Of a stretch of 64,000 nucleotides of DNA, positions 16,568-29,415 are shown one piece after another. A program made the position numbers and the translations under genes. Positions within the stretch are counted from its first letter, which is position 1. Each line of letters opens with the position of its first letter. The DNA comes from Sceloporus undulatus (Eukaryota > Chordata > Lepidosauria > Squamata > Phrynosomatidae). The notes beneath the pieces were generated by a model. It did no database searches, was not told the origin of the DNA, and saw nothing but the letters and a program-made list of their open reading frames with translations. The stretch spans positions 104,737,765-104,801,764 of the forward strand of contig NC_056527.1 in the NCBI RefSeq assembly GCF_019175285.1, read 5' to 3'.

Positions 16568-19500
16568 GTGAGGAGGAGGAAAGGGGAAAGGATTGGGGGA
16601 AGGAGGAGGGAAATACTGGGCTTCAGACCTTTGGGAAACCAACCTGAAAGTCTTGGAGTCCCCAGTCTAGATGCTGTGGGGCAGAAATAGCTGGCTAAAA
16701 GCACTCTGTACATGCTCAGAGGCAATAGTGTCTGGGGTAGTGGTTTTGATATCCCCCAGTCTAGATGTGCTGAGGCAGGGAAAGCTGGCTAAAAGCACTC
16801 TATACATGCTCAGAGGCAAACCTATGAGAAGCTAGCCTGAAAATCTTGGGAGTCCCCCAGTTTAATTCGTTGGGGCAGGAAAAGCTGGCTAAAAGCACTC
16901 TGTACATGCTCAGAGACAAAAATGTCTGGAGCATATCTCAGATGTCTTGCCAGTAGGGTGACCAGATGTCCTAACTGCAAAGTAGGACAAGGCATTTTGG
17001 AATTCCTCCTGGATGGAAGTTTGAAATGTCAGGCAAGTCCTGGAAAAGGAGGACATCTAATCACCCTGCTTGCCAGCATTTGCTCTCTTGAAGCCACTTC
17101 AGCAGATGCATCATTCATCCAAAAATGTTATTCCATCTCCCTTCAATAATTTTGTCTTTATTGTATGTTTTAGTGCTGAGCTATAAACTGCGGATGGGAA
17201 TCAGGAACTGTGTTGTGAGTTCTGCTTTAAGGGGAGGAAAAAAGATGAGAAGAGGAAGTGGGTTTTGGAGACTTATGCACTTTGTGTATTGTGTGTTGCG
17301 TGTTTTCAACTTGTTTCTGACTTATGGCGAGCCTAAGACAAGCCTATCATGCAATTTTCTTGGCAAGATTTGTTCAGAGGAGGTTTGTAATTGCCATCCT
17401 TTGAGGCTGAGAGCGTGTGACTTGCGCAAGGTGACCCAGTGGGTTTCATGTCCAAGCTGGGAATTGAACCCTGGCCTCTGGAAGTCATAGTCCCACAATA
17501 TCTGGAGAGCCACATATCCCCCATCCATGAACATCTGTGGGAATTATGTGGTCCTGCAGCTGTTGTTGAACTGCCCCTCCTAACATGCCTCACAATTTAC
17601 TCTGCTGGCTAGGGCTGCTGGGAGTTGCAGTTCAATGACATTTGGAGGGCCATACAATTTCTTTCCCCTGTTTGATCTGTATGTGGACAGAGGAACAAGT
17701 ATAGTGGAGAACACTGACTGTGAGGCTGAAGAGCTGTGAACACAAAATGTTGTTGCTAGGTAAACACAGCCCATTCCTCTGAAATTTGTACCTTTTAGAA
17801 ATGTCAACTCTTGTGCAATTCTATGTAGGCTTTGTCCTACTACTTCTTGTATACAATCACTTTATGCAGAGTCAGAATGCCGTTCTTTTCAAAGATTAAC
17901 CAGAACCACCACATAGTTTGTGCGTAATGAAATGGAGCAAGCACCAGAAAGTTGTGGACTATTCTTCTGCTCCACCTTCTCCCTGTTGTGAGTGTATCTG
18001 ACCTCCTGTGTCCTGTTGTCATTGTTGTGTGCCTTCAAGTTGTTTCTGGCCTATGGTGACCCTAGCAGCTCAGCCATGGAAAACCATTGGGTGACCTTGG
18101 GCAAGTCACGCTCTCTCAGCTTCAGAGGATGGCAATGGTAGCCCCCCTCGCTCTGAAGAAACTTGTCAAGAAACCTCTGTAATAGAGATGCCCTAAGTCA
18201 GAAACGACTTGAAGACATAAAGCAACAACACAATAAGCAAACCTATCTTCTTAGGGGCTTGCCATTGCCATCCTTGCCCAGGGTCCCCCAGTGGGTTTCC
18301 ATGGCTGAGCCAGGATTTGAACCCTGGTCTCCAGAGTCATAGCCCCACGCTCGAACCACTGGGCCATGCTGGCTCTCTCTGTGGCTTGCCTAGTATATAT
18401 ATATATTTAACACACCAACCCTATTCTGAAAACCACTGATTTGTATGTTAGAAATGATAGAATTTCTTTACCAAGTTGACCACTGCCGAGTATTTGCCAC
18501 CCTCTTTTCATTGTGTGGCAATAGATGGTGATAGAGGAATATATGTTTCCAAAGAGACATTTTTGTGTTGTCACAGTTTTATTTTTTCCAGTTTAACTGA
18601 TCTGGCCTGGAATGAAACTGCTGTGCTGTGGTTAGACAGATAGGGGTGATTCATTTGTATTTTAATTTCATTTTTAGGCAGTTGTCAGCAAGAAAAAACT
18701 ATTTATTCAGCATAGCCAGTGGTGAGAAATTTTGGGAGGTGCAGATGGGGGTTATTCATTTGTATTTTAATTAAATTTTATAGACATTTGTCAGCAAGAA
18801 AAAAAACTAATTATTCAAAATAGCCGGTGGTGGGAAATTTTGGGAGGTGCAGTTTAACAGCCACATGATTCTCATCCCATCCTCCCTGAACCTGGCATTC
18901 TGCAGATGTGTTGGTCTGCAAATTCCATCACTCCTTGCCAACATGAGATCTGGGCAAGCACAACTGAGCCCCAGATTGGGGTAGGCTGGTTGGTCTTGAG
19001 ATGAGATAACTGATGGTAGTATAATCCAAGTTCTTTTATTTTGAATCTGTTGCATTAGATTTTGCTTGGCATTCATTTCCCCTCTTTGCTTTCCTTCCCA
19101 GTTTGCCAAGGAGCCAAAGTGGTTTTCTGTGCACCAGGATCTGAAGGTGAGATGATTTCTCTCCATACCCTATTAGAGAGTCTGTTCACTAACCTGTTCA
19201 CAAAGTTTCTTTCTTAGGCTGGTTAATCTAAAATGCTTTTTACACCATGGAACTGTAATCATCCCTCCCTGAATGTCCCTGATCTACGTTTCTGCAAAGC
19301 ATTTCCCCAAATGCTCCCATCGTTCCTGATCATTGGTCATGCTGGTGGAGGCTGATAGAACTTGGAGTCCAAGAACATCTTGAAGACCATCAGTTCTCCA
19401 GTTTTGATATAATGTAGACAGATGAAAGTCAAAATCAGTGAATTTTTTGGTCCAATTTGAGGTGCTGCTAAGGGGAGAAATGGAAGGATGAGAAATCTGT

Positions 19501-22500
19501 ATGGGTTGAATAACTGGTTTTTGTGCAGCTGTACCAGAAGAGACATATCAGACGGAAGTGGTATCCCAATTCCCATCATGCGTGCTTTACTGCAAAACCA
19601 ACTTTTACACTGCATTTCAAATGGCCCTTTTTTCTCCCCTTTATCTCTGAAAATTGTATTCAATTATCTCCTGAATCTTAGGGGTCCCATGGACTAGAAA
19701 CTTGAGCTGGGATTTAAACCTGGCCCATTTCATGTCTACCACAATACATAATATTTTGAGCCTTTCTTTTTTCACTTGTTCCAATCTAAGCCAGTCTCTA
19801 CTCCCACCACTAGGTGGAACTGCTTCCCTGTATTTTTCTGTCTATTTTTCTCAAATCCTGGGGTTTGTACTGTAGTTGGGAAAGAGACTAAGTGTTCTCT
19901 GCTAGAGAGCGCTAGTCAACTCTTTTACACTATAGCACTAGAACTCTCTAGCATAGAATTCTAATTACTTCACCAAGCTACAAGTCCCAGCATTACATAG
20001 TATAGAGCTATGGTAATTAAAATGGTATTAAATTACTGTGACTGTGCAGTGTGGATAAACCCTAAGAAAAAAGTGGGAAGCATGTGGCCCTGTAGCCATT
20101 TATTGCTGAACTGCAACTCCCAGCATTCCTGGCCAGTAGCTGTGCTGGCTAGGGCTGCTGGGTCTTGCAGTCAAGCAGCATTTGGAGGCTGCATGATTTG
20201 TATCCCGTCCTTGGAAGATGTTCTGCAGATGGCAGGAACTTGGTGGGAAATGTTGGTTAATTTTAGCATAAAGCATAGGTATGGGAGTCTGTTCCCTCTG
20301 TGTCCAGTTTTTGACCATACCATGGAGTGTGTGCAGCTTCAAATCTTCATCCTATTGGTTAATCTTAGCTAAAGAAGATCCATGGAATCAATTGGATAGG
20401 GAAACTCAGGAATCCAGGTAGAACATGGGTTGGATCCACCTGGCCTGCACGCATGTCACAAAGACTGTGAGTAAGAGAGATGTCTCCCAAATTAGGATGT
20501 GGCTTGTCTCTCATTCCTTTTGCAAGGCAGGTGTCAGGAGTGGGTATCTGTGGACACTTGGAAAGGCCCATACTATTGCATGGACTTCTTACATTCACCT
20601 TCTGGAGCCTTCTGGCCTGTTGCCTCACTTCTTTAATAGAATCATAGATTTGGAAGAGACCACAAGGGCTGTCCAGTCCAACCCCTGATATGCAGAAACA
20701 CACAATCTAATCACCCCCAATAGATGAGTGTGCAGCCTCTGTTTAACTCCCCCCCCCCCCCCCCCATCAGGGGGGGCCCCCCCCCTCCCCCCCCCCCCCC
20801 CCCCCCCGGAAAGGTAGAGACTGCCACACTCTGAGGGAATGTGTTCCACTGTCAAACAGCTCTTACTGTCAGGAGGTTCCTTCTAATGTTGAAATGGAAT
20901 CTCTTTTCCTTGAGTTTGAATCCATTGCTCTGAGTCCTATTGTCTGGAGCTCCAGAAAACAAACTTGCTCCATCCTCAATATGGCATCCCTTCAAATATT
21001 TAAACAGGGCTATCATGGCACCCTTTAAATCTTCTCTAGGCTAAACATACCCATCTCCCTAAGGTGCTCTTCATAGGGCATGGTTTCTAGACCCATCACC
21101 ACTTTGTTTGCCTGCCTCTGACATGCTCCAGCTTCTCAACATCCTTCTAGAATTGTAGTGCCCAGAACTGGGCGGAGTATTCCAGGTGAGGCCTGACCAA
21201 AGCTGAGTAGAGTGGCAGTATTACTTCCCTTGATCTAGACACTATACTTCTGTTGATGCACCCTAGAATCGCTTTGCCTTTTTTTTGCTACCGCATCACA
21301 CTATTGGTTCATGTTCAACTTGTTGTCTACTAGGACTTCTGGATCTCTTTCACATGTACATAGATTCCCATATCTTTATGCCAAGATTAATCTTGGTGTT
21401 CTTCACCTGTCCTCCTTGAGGATACAATCGATTTGCAGGAGTGAGGAAGCACAACAGCATCCATCCATAATGTTGCATTCTCCCTCAAAGCAGTTGAACA
21501 GATGCAGTCCAGAGAAAACGAACTGCCCATGAGGGCAGAAATGGAAAGGAAGCAGGGACAAGACCCACTGTCTTGCTTGGCAGTGCCACTTCAGAATCTG
21601 GAGCTGGTCCAACCGTAAGACCTCCTTATGGACTCTGCAACTGTCTTTGCAGGGGAAAGAGGGCTGGCTCTTCAGAAGGAACTGGAAGATTCTGGGGCCC
21701 CGGGAGAAGCTCACTTTCAAGTCTGCGATGTTCGCTATGAAACAGACATTCAGGTAGGCAGACAGGAAACAGATATTAGAGGGAAGAAGGGTGCTGATTT
21801 GAGGGGGCTTCTTTAGTGCTGCCAAAACCAGCATTCCCCAGGCTTGAGCCCATTCTAAAAACCTGGACTTGAAAAAGTTAGTTTTTGGGTGACAACGCCC
21901 AGAATCCTCCAGTGACCATGCTCCTTGAAGGATTCTGGAAGCTGAAGTATAGAAAAATAGCATTTCCCAGCATAGCTGAAAACACTCCCTCATGTTCTGG
22001 GGATTGCTAACTGTGTGCATGATGCCACATCTTGTTTGACCCTCATAACCCAGTTTAGTAGTATGGCCTTCCTCAACATAGCACCCTCTGCATGAGTTGG
22101 GTTACTCTCCACCATCCCTGACTTACTCACCCTGGCTGGGGATGGTGGGAGCTGTAGTCTAACATATCTAGAAAGTGTGAAATTGTGGAAAGCTGTTCTG
22201 GCAGCTTTCAGATATAAAATCACAGAAATTGGGCTTCATCTCTTGCTACACTTCTCCTCTTTTCAAATATCTCCTTTTATATGTCCTGTCTCTTTCCACA
22301 GAATTTGGTTTCAGTGACCATTGACCTTTATGGATGTCTTGACTGCCTGGTGAACAATGCTGGAGCACGTGAGTCACTTCAGGGGAAGGGTTGGGAGAAG
22401 AATCAGGATGCCTTGTGTTTTAGATCTGGGGCCTTTGTGGGTTTTTTTTAATGTGTAAAAGGCCAAGTCTAGGAGCTGTGGAGGAAATTCAGTTTTCTGG

Positions 22501-25500
22501 TTAGGTAGTCACAAAAGGAAGAGGCCATCAGTAGTATTTATTTGACAATTAGTATACATATTCCTCTTTATTTATACAGCATCAACAAGATTAATGGTGC
22601 TATATAAAATTAGAAGGAGAGGCAGCATGGTGGGGTGACTTGAGCATTGGACTATGACTCTAGAGAACAGGGTTTGAATCTTTGCTTGGCTAGGTGACCT
22701 TGGCAAATCATACTTTCTCATTCGCAGAGGAAGGCAAAGGCAACCCCTCTCTGAACAAATCTTGTCAAGAAAACCCTGTCATAGGTTCGCCTTAGGGTCG
22801 TCATAAGTTGAAAATGACTGGAAGGTGCACACAACAATGATAAAATTATGAGAGGACAGATCACTGCCTCTGGGGGCTTACACTCCAGAAATCCTTTGCA
22901 GATGGGAGAGTTGGAAGGGACTTCATGGGCCATTGAGTCCAACACCCTGCTCAGGGCTCCGATGATGAGGACATCTGGAGATAAGGCTCTCCTGACAATT
23001 TGAGTGGCTGGGTAGGTTTAGGAAAAAGGACCTGTCCAAAAGGCATTTGGATTGCGATGCATGTAGGATTTTCAAGACCAAGCCAGCTGCATAGCACTTT
23101 CTGAACTGTTTTCAGTTGCAGCCCTATCTAAAATTTATTTCAGTATTCCAGTCTTCATCAATCTGAGCCCCTTCTTGTGTGTTGGATAGCAACTCCCATT
23201 ATCCCTCAGCCACTGTGAACATTTGTATAAAGTGTATGCAGTTGTGAGAGTTGCAGTCCAACACAACTAGAGGACTTCAGGTTGGGAAAAGTGGCAGTAA
23301 TTCAGCCTAGAAATCACCAGGATGTGAATCACTGCGACCCATTAAATTTACTAAATATAAATGGTTAGATGCATTTTTGGTCATCTTTATGAGTAATAAA
23401 GTGATATGACTTAAGTAAATCATGATTAAGTCCTTGTCATGATTTCTGTGGAAGGGCAGCTATGAAAGAACTAGATAAGTCCCTCAAGTATAAAGATATA
23501 TTGTTATATACCAAAGTCAGGATTGTCCATGCCATGGTTTTTCCTTTTTCTGTGTATGGTTGGGACAACCAGGCAGTGAAGAAAATTGAAAGGAAGAGAA
23601 TCAAGATAGCTGGAATGTGGTGCTGCAGAAGACATCTATGATTATCATAGACCACCAGAAAGGCACATAAGAGGTTCTGAGAGCAAATCAAGCCTGTGAA
23701 CCCTCATTAGAAGCTAAAATAACTAAACTGAGGCTATTATACTTTGGATATATCATAAGATAATCCTTAGATCCTTAGAAATGATGATAATGCTTGGTAA
23801 AGTGGGAGGCAATTGGAAAAGAGGAAGACTGCACACTACAGGTAGATAGACTCTATCAAAGAAGCCACAGCTCAGAGCTTGGAAGACTTGAGCAGAGCTA
23901 TTGGCAACAAGAGGTCTTGAACATCTCTTGTTTATAGGGTCACAGTAAGTCAAAGCCAATTTGACAGCAGTTAATGATAACAACAGAGTCCTCTTGATTT
24001 TGAGGAGTGTACTCTACATATGATTACATTTGGATCCAGCCCAGTAATAATGATGATGATGATGATGATGATGATGATGTTTTCATTTACTGTAATTGTT
24101 CATTTCTTTGTTTTAAGCTGTTTGTCACTGTAGATTTCTCTATGGTTTCTGCTGATGTATGATAGAATAGAGACACATGTATGAGGCTGACAAAGTTGCT
24201 TTTACTTCATTTTTTTGTTTTATTCATAAATTGATCTGGTTAAATGTGCATTTTTTGTCTTGGAGCAAAGGATAATTTAATCTTTCAGATGCTGTTGGAC
24301 GTAAACCTCTCCTTAGGCTATGCTGGCTGGGACGGATGGGAGTTACAGTATAACAATACCAGAGGACTGCCAGTTGCCCACTCCTGGTTTAAAAGCAGTA
24401 TTTTAATTTTTTTTTCCCCAAAAAGCAAAAATAAGCAGATAGGCTGGGACTTGTTCAGGATCTTACCTCTTCTGAAATTGTCTCCCTTCTTAAATCCACC
24501 CACAAACAGATCCTCCTTACCAAAAAATAGATGATGTGACTGCAGAAGAATTCCATAGCCTCCTGGACGTCAATGTTGTTGGCGGTTTCTTAATGGCCAA
24601 GGTAAGTGATACCACGAAATTGACAGGAAGCTGCTTTATACCACATTAGGCCTTTGGTCCCTCTAGCTTAGTGATGGGAGCCATGTAGCTATCCAGGAGT
24701 TTGTGGACTGCACCTTCCAGCAGCCCTAGCCAGCATAGCCAATGGAAAGGAATTTTCAGAATTGCACTCCAACAACTAGTGTAATTTCTTTCCTTGAGCC
24801 AGCTATTATCATCTGTCCTTAATCAAGCTAGATGTGTTGGACAGGTCTACAGCTGCCATCACCCTGACAGGTGAGGAAGATGGGAATTGTTGCCCAGCAT
24901 ATCAAGAAGTCACCAGACTGGGGAAGGCACAACTACCAGTAGTAATGCTGCAGGGGTCAGATGGGGGATGTTTCCCAGTTGTACCTGGAGATGCTGGGGG
25001 ATGAATTTGAGGACTTTTGCATGTACTTTATTATCATTAGTTAGTGCTGGAATGAGTGAACTATGTTCTCTGCCACTGAGTAACCACCCCTCTCTTGGCT
25101 GCTGTTTCCCTTGATGTATTTGTCAGACACTAGGAAATTTTTTCTTGGGGCCACAGTTTATAGAATCCCTCATAAGCATAGCCATTGGGCATGCTGGCTG
25201 GGAGGATTCTTAAGCTTTGTAGTCCAAAAACATACCCTTTTCTACACTGTATATTGGCTTTCTCTTGAGATGTAAGGCAGAGGATGGGATGGGAAATGAA
25301 ATGTTCTGGTATAAAACTTGGTGTAGGAAATTTATGAGTAGATACCAATTTTCTGCAGCATGGTTAGCATGAGGAGTTACTTTTTTGGATGACAGTGCCT
25401 AGACACTCTCAGCCAATATGATCACAGCCCATGGGCCCATTCATACTACACAATTATAGCACCATTATTCCACTCTAACTGCAATGGTTCCATCCTGTAG

Positions 25501-28500
25501 TTTGTAGCCTGCTGAGACAGTAGAGCTTTCTGGCTGAGAAATCTAAATGCCTTTCCCTACACTGCAAATTCCAGGATTCCATAGGATGCAGCCATGACAG
25601 TTAAAGTTTAAAGTGGAATAATAGCACTGTACATCTGTAGTGTGAAAGGGCTCCATATTAGTTAGAAGGTTCTTGTACTTTTAAAACCCAAAGCAGCTTT
25701 TCTGAGCTTGTGCTTTGGCAGACAATGGTTCCAGGTTTAATACCTGGTTGTTTCTGTTAACCTGTGCATCTAAGGTTGATACGAAGGATGGTCTTGGTGA
25801 GCAGTTGCCCGTCAAAGTAGAAATACTCAGCTAGAGGGCCAGCTCAAGTCATTTCCCTTTTCTGTAGGGTAGCAGCAAAATATAACCTCTCCTAACACCT
25901 CCATTAAAGGTGTATAGTAGCCAAAGAGAACCAAGTCATCTGGGCACCTAGGCAGACAATCCTACAGGCATCTCCCCTCAATCACCTCCCCACAAAATAC
26001 AAAGTGGATAACTAACATCTGTGCATAAATAGAAGAGCACTCTGCCTAACAATAGGGCTGGTAGAGCTACAGATGAACTGCTTCAAATGTGTGGTATATG
26101 CTTCTTCTATCTCAGTTTCTCTTCTTTCTCTTCTCACAGTACTCTTTGCCTCACCTCGGAAAACAAAAGGGAACATCATTAACATCTCCAGCCTTGTTGG
26201 TTTTATGGGACAAAAGGACGCTGTGACTTATGTCGCAACCAAGGTAGTCTGGAGCAATGGATACCTGACCTCCTGGGATATATTCTTATTTCCTTCTTGA
26301 CTGTTTTTAAATGAGCCAAATGGTTTTTAACCAGCTTTGAATTGAATGTAGATCTTCTTTTTATACTGCAATCTTTAATAGTAATGTGCTATTTTAAATA
26401 TTTTATGCAAAGGGATCTTGTAGCACTGTTGAGACCAACTCGAAAAAGAAAGCTTTGCTTATGCTACCAACTACTTTCCTTCTCTCACTTAGTCCAAGGT
26501 ACTACAAGATCCCTGTGCATACTAATTCAGACTAACAAGGTTATATTGTTAAATATTTATATTGGTTTTAATTAGCTGTATTTTATATTTTACTGTTTCA
26601 GTGTTTTGCCTGATGAACTTGTTCATAAAAGGTCTCTGCCTTAAAGGCGATATAGAAATATTCAAATACAAGTGTAATAAAATAAACTTTTCAACATGTA
26701 GGGTGCTGTTACTGCACTGCACAAAAGCTCTGGCCATCGATGAGAGCATATATGATGTCCGAGTCAACAGGTAAGGCTATTGCTTTTGTTAATAGAGGGC
26801 TATGAACAGTACTAGGTTAACAGATTACGTTTCTGGGATCAATAATCTTTTGAAAGTGCAAAACAAGTGGATCCTTTTTTTTCCCCTTGAAATGTACTAA
26901 AACAATGTTACTTGTCCCTAAAGCAGTAGCTCACACATTTTTTTTTCTTAGCTCTCTGTGTCTATTTCTATTGTCCATGTGAGCGGAGTTTTGCGGGACT
27001 TGTAGTTCCAAACATCAGGAAGACTGAAGGTTGAAAACTAATGTCCCAAACCAGATGAGTTAGTACAGCTCTGAGGGCAGATACAGCCCACAATCTGTTT
27101 TTATAGTCTTCAGGTCACCCAAGACTGTCCTTATTATGCCCCCCAAGGAAAATTTGCCCCTCCTGGAAACCTCCAGAAGCAGACATTCACTTTTTTAAAT
27201 AACTTGCAAGGAGTTTTGCACTGTTTAACATATATCCTCCGTTTTAAAACCAGAATGAACTTCTGTCCCCCCCCCCCCCTTCTTTTTGGGAGGAGAATTT
27301 TGGTAGTTTTTGCAGAATCACACAAAGCCACTAGGGCAGAAATTTGGCCCCTGGGCCCACTTGCTGTTGCATACCCTGCTCTAAAGCATCTGTGAACACT
27401 GCAATTTTATGAACACATATCTAGTGGTAAGTCCCACTGTACTTAGCAGCACTAAGTTCTCAATAGACATGTATAGGACTGTGCTGTAATTGAATTCGAA
27501 ATCACCGAACAGTAGTAACTTGTTTATGTGTTAGCCTGCTTGTGTGTAATGTTACATGGACATAGACGCTAGCCTTCCAATCAATATCTGTTTTTGCTTT
27601 TCCTAGTGAAAACATAACTAAACTGGCCTTCTGCAACCCAGTGCACTTTATTATATGTGTTAGACTACCAACCAGCATCCATGTTCAGTGGGGAGGATAA
27701 ATTTGTAGTTCAACATATCTGGAAGGTGCTAGGTTGGGCTAGGTCTGAGTTAAACAAAGAACTAAGAGACAAATGGCAAAACTAAGAACATCAGCAGAAA
27801 TGGCAAAAACTAAGAACATCGCAGAAAAAGAAACCAAGAAGCACCCTGAAATTAGTTAGCTGTTTTGTTACTACAGCTCCCAAAATACTTAGAATCACGA
27901 ATTGTAGAGTTGGAAGAGACCACAAGGGCCATCCGTCCAACCCCCATTCTGCCATACAGCAACTCTCAATCAAAGCATACCCGACAGATGGCCATCCAGC
28001 CTCTGCCTAAAGACCTCCAACGAAGTAGACTCCACTACACTCTGAGGGAGTTTGTTCCACTGTTGAATAGCCCTTACTGTCAGGAAGTTCCTCCTAAGGT
28101 TGGAGGGTGGAATCTCTTTCTTCCTGCAGCTTGCATCTATCGCTCCAGGTCCTAGTCTCTGAAGCAGCAGCAGAAACAAGCTTGTTCCCTCTTCACATAT
28201 TTAAATAGGGCTATCATATCACCTCTTAACTTTTCTTTTCTCCAAGCTAAACATCCCCCAGCTCCCTAAATTGTTCCTCATAGGGCATGGTTTCCAGACC
28301 CTTCACCATTTTAGTCACCCTCCTTTGGACACGCTCCAGTTTCTCAATGTCCTTTTTCAATTGTGGTGCCGAAACTGGACACAATATTCCAGTGGGGCCT
28401 GACCAAGGCAGAATAACAGTGGCACTATTAGTTCTCTTGATCTAGACACTATACTGTTTATTGATGCAGCCTAAAATTGCATTGGCCTTTTTAGCTACCG

Positions 28501-29384
28501 CATTACACTATTGACTCATGTTGTGGTCTACTTGAACTCCTAAATCCCTTTCACACATAGTCTCGTTCAGCCAGGTGTCCCCCATCCTATATCTGTGCAT
28601 TTCATTGTTTTGCACTAAGTGCAGTACCTTACATTTCTCTGTGTTGAGTTTCATTTTGTTAGCTTGGCCCAGCTTTCTAGTCTTTCAGGTCATTTTTGAA
28701 TTTTGATCCTGTCCTCTGGAGTATTAGCTACTCCTCCTAATTTGCTATCATCTGCAAATTTGATAAGTATGCCCCCCAATTCTGTCATTCAAGTCATTGA
28801 TAAATGTTGAATAGCACTGGACCCAGGACAGAGCCTTGTGGGACCCTACTTGTCACTTCTCTCCACCAGTAGGGGATTCAGGGAATTGTAGTTCCAAAAA
28901 GTAACTTATCTGAGCTTTGTCCTGGTCTAAGATGAACCACACACAGATATATAATAAACAACCTTCTGCTAAAGATTTTAAAGCAGGGAGATTGATCCTG
29001 GAGAAGACACTACTTTGAATCCAAATCTTTAAATAACTATAAATATTATCACCAGCACTTTGTACCTGAAAGCAAATTTCCACTGCTATTTTCTTTTCTG
29101 GGAACCTGCATGTTCCCAGTTATAGTTCAGCATTGGTTACCATCATTATGGATCAGTTGAATTTGCCAGACATGTTTTGAAGACTACCACTATATAGAAC
29201 TTGTTGCAGTAGTCCGGTTATGATTAGCTCAGATATTTGTTACAGTTAGCTGCCAGTTCAGGATTATCCCAAGACCTGATGTTTCTGATCCAAAATATGA
29301 GACCTAGGGACAGACCCAGTGAGTCGGTAAGGGTTTCTTTCTGCATTAAGTATCAACCACAGTGTGCTCACAGCTGTCGTTGAA

Positions 29385-29415
<31 letters not shown>

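Noticed and set aside
16147-16725. A 192-codon minus-strand open frame opposite HSD17B14 exon 1
   Set aside because: It runs through a TA/CA microsatellite and antisense to a confirmed exon; there is no family resemblance.
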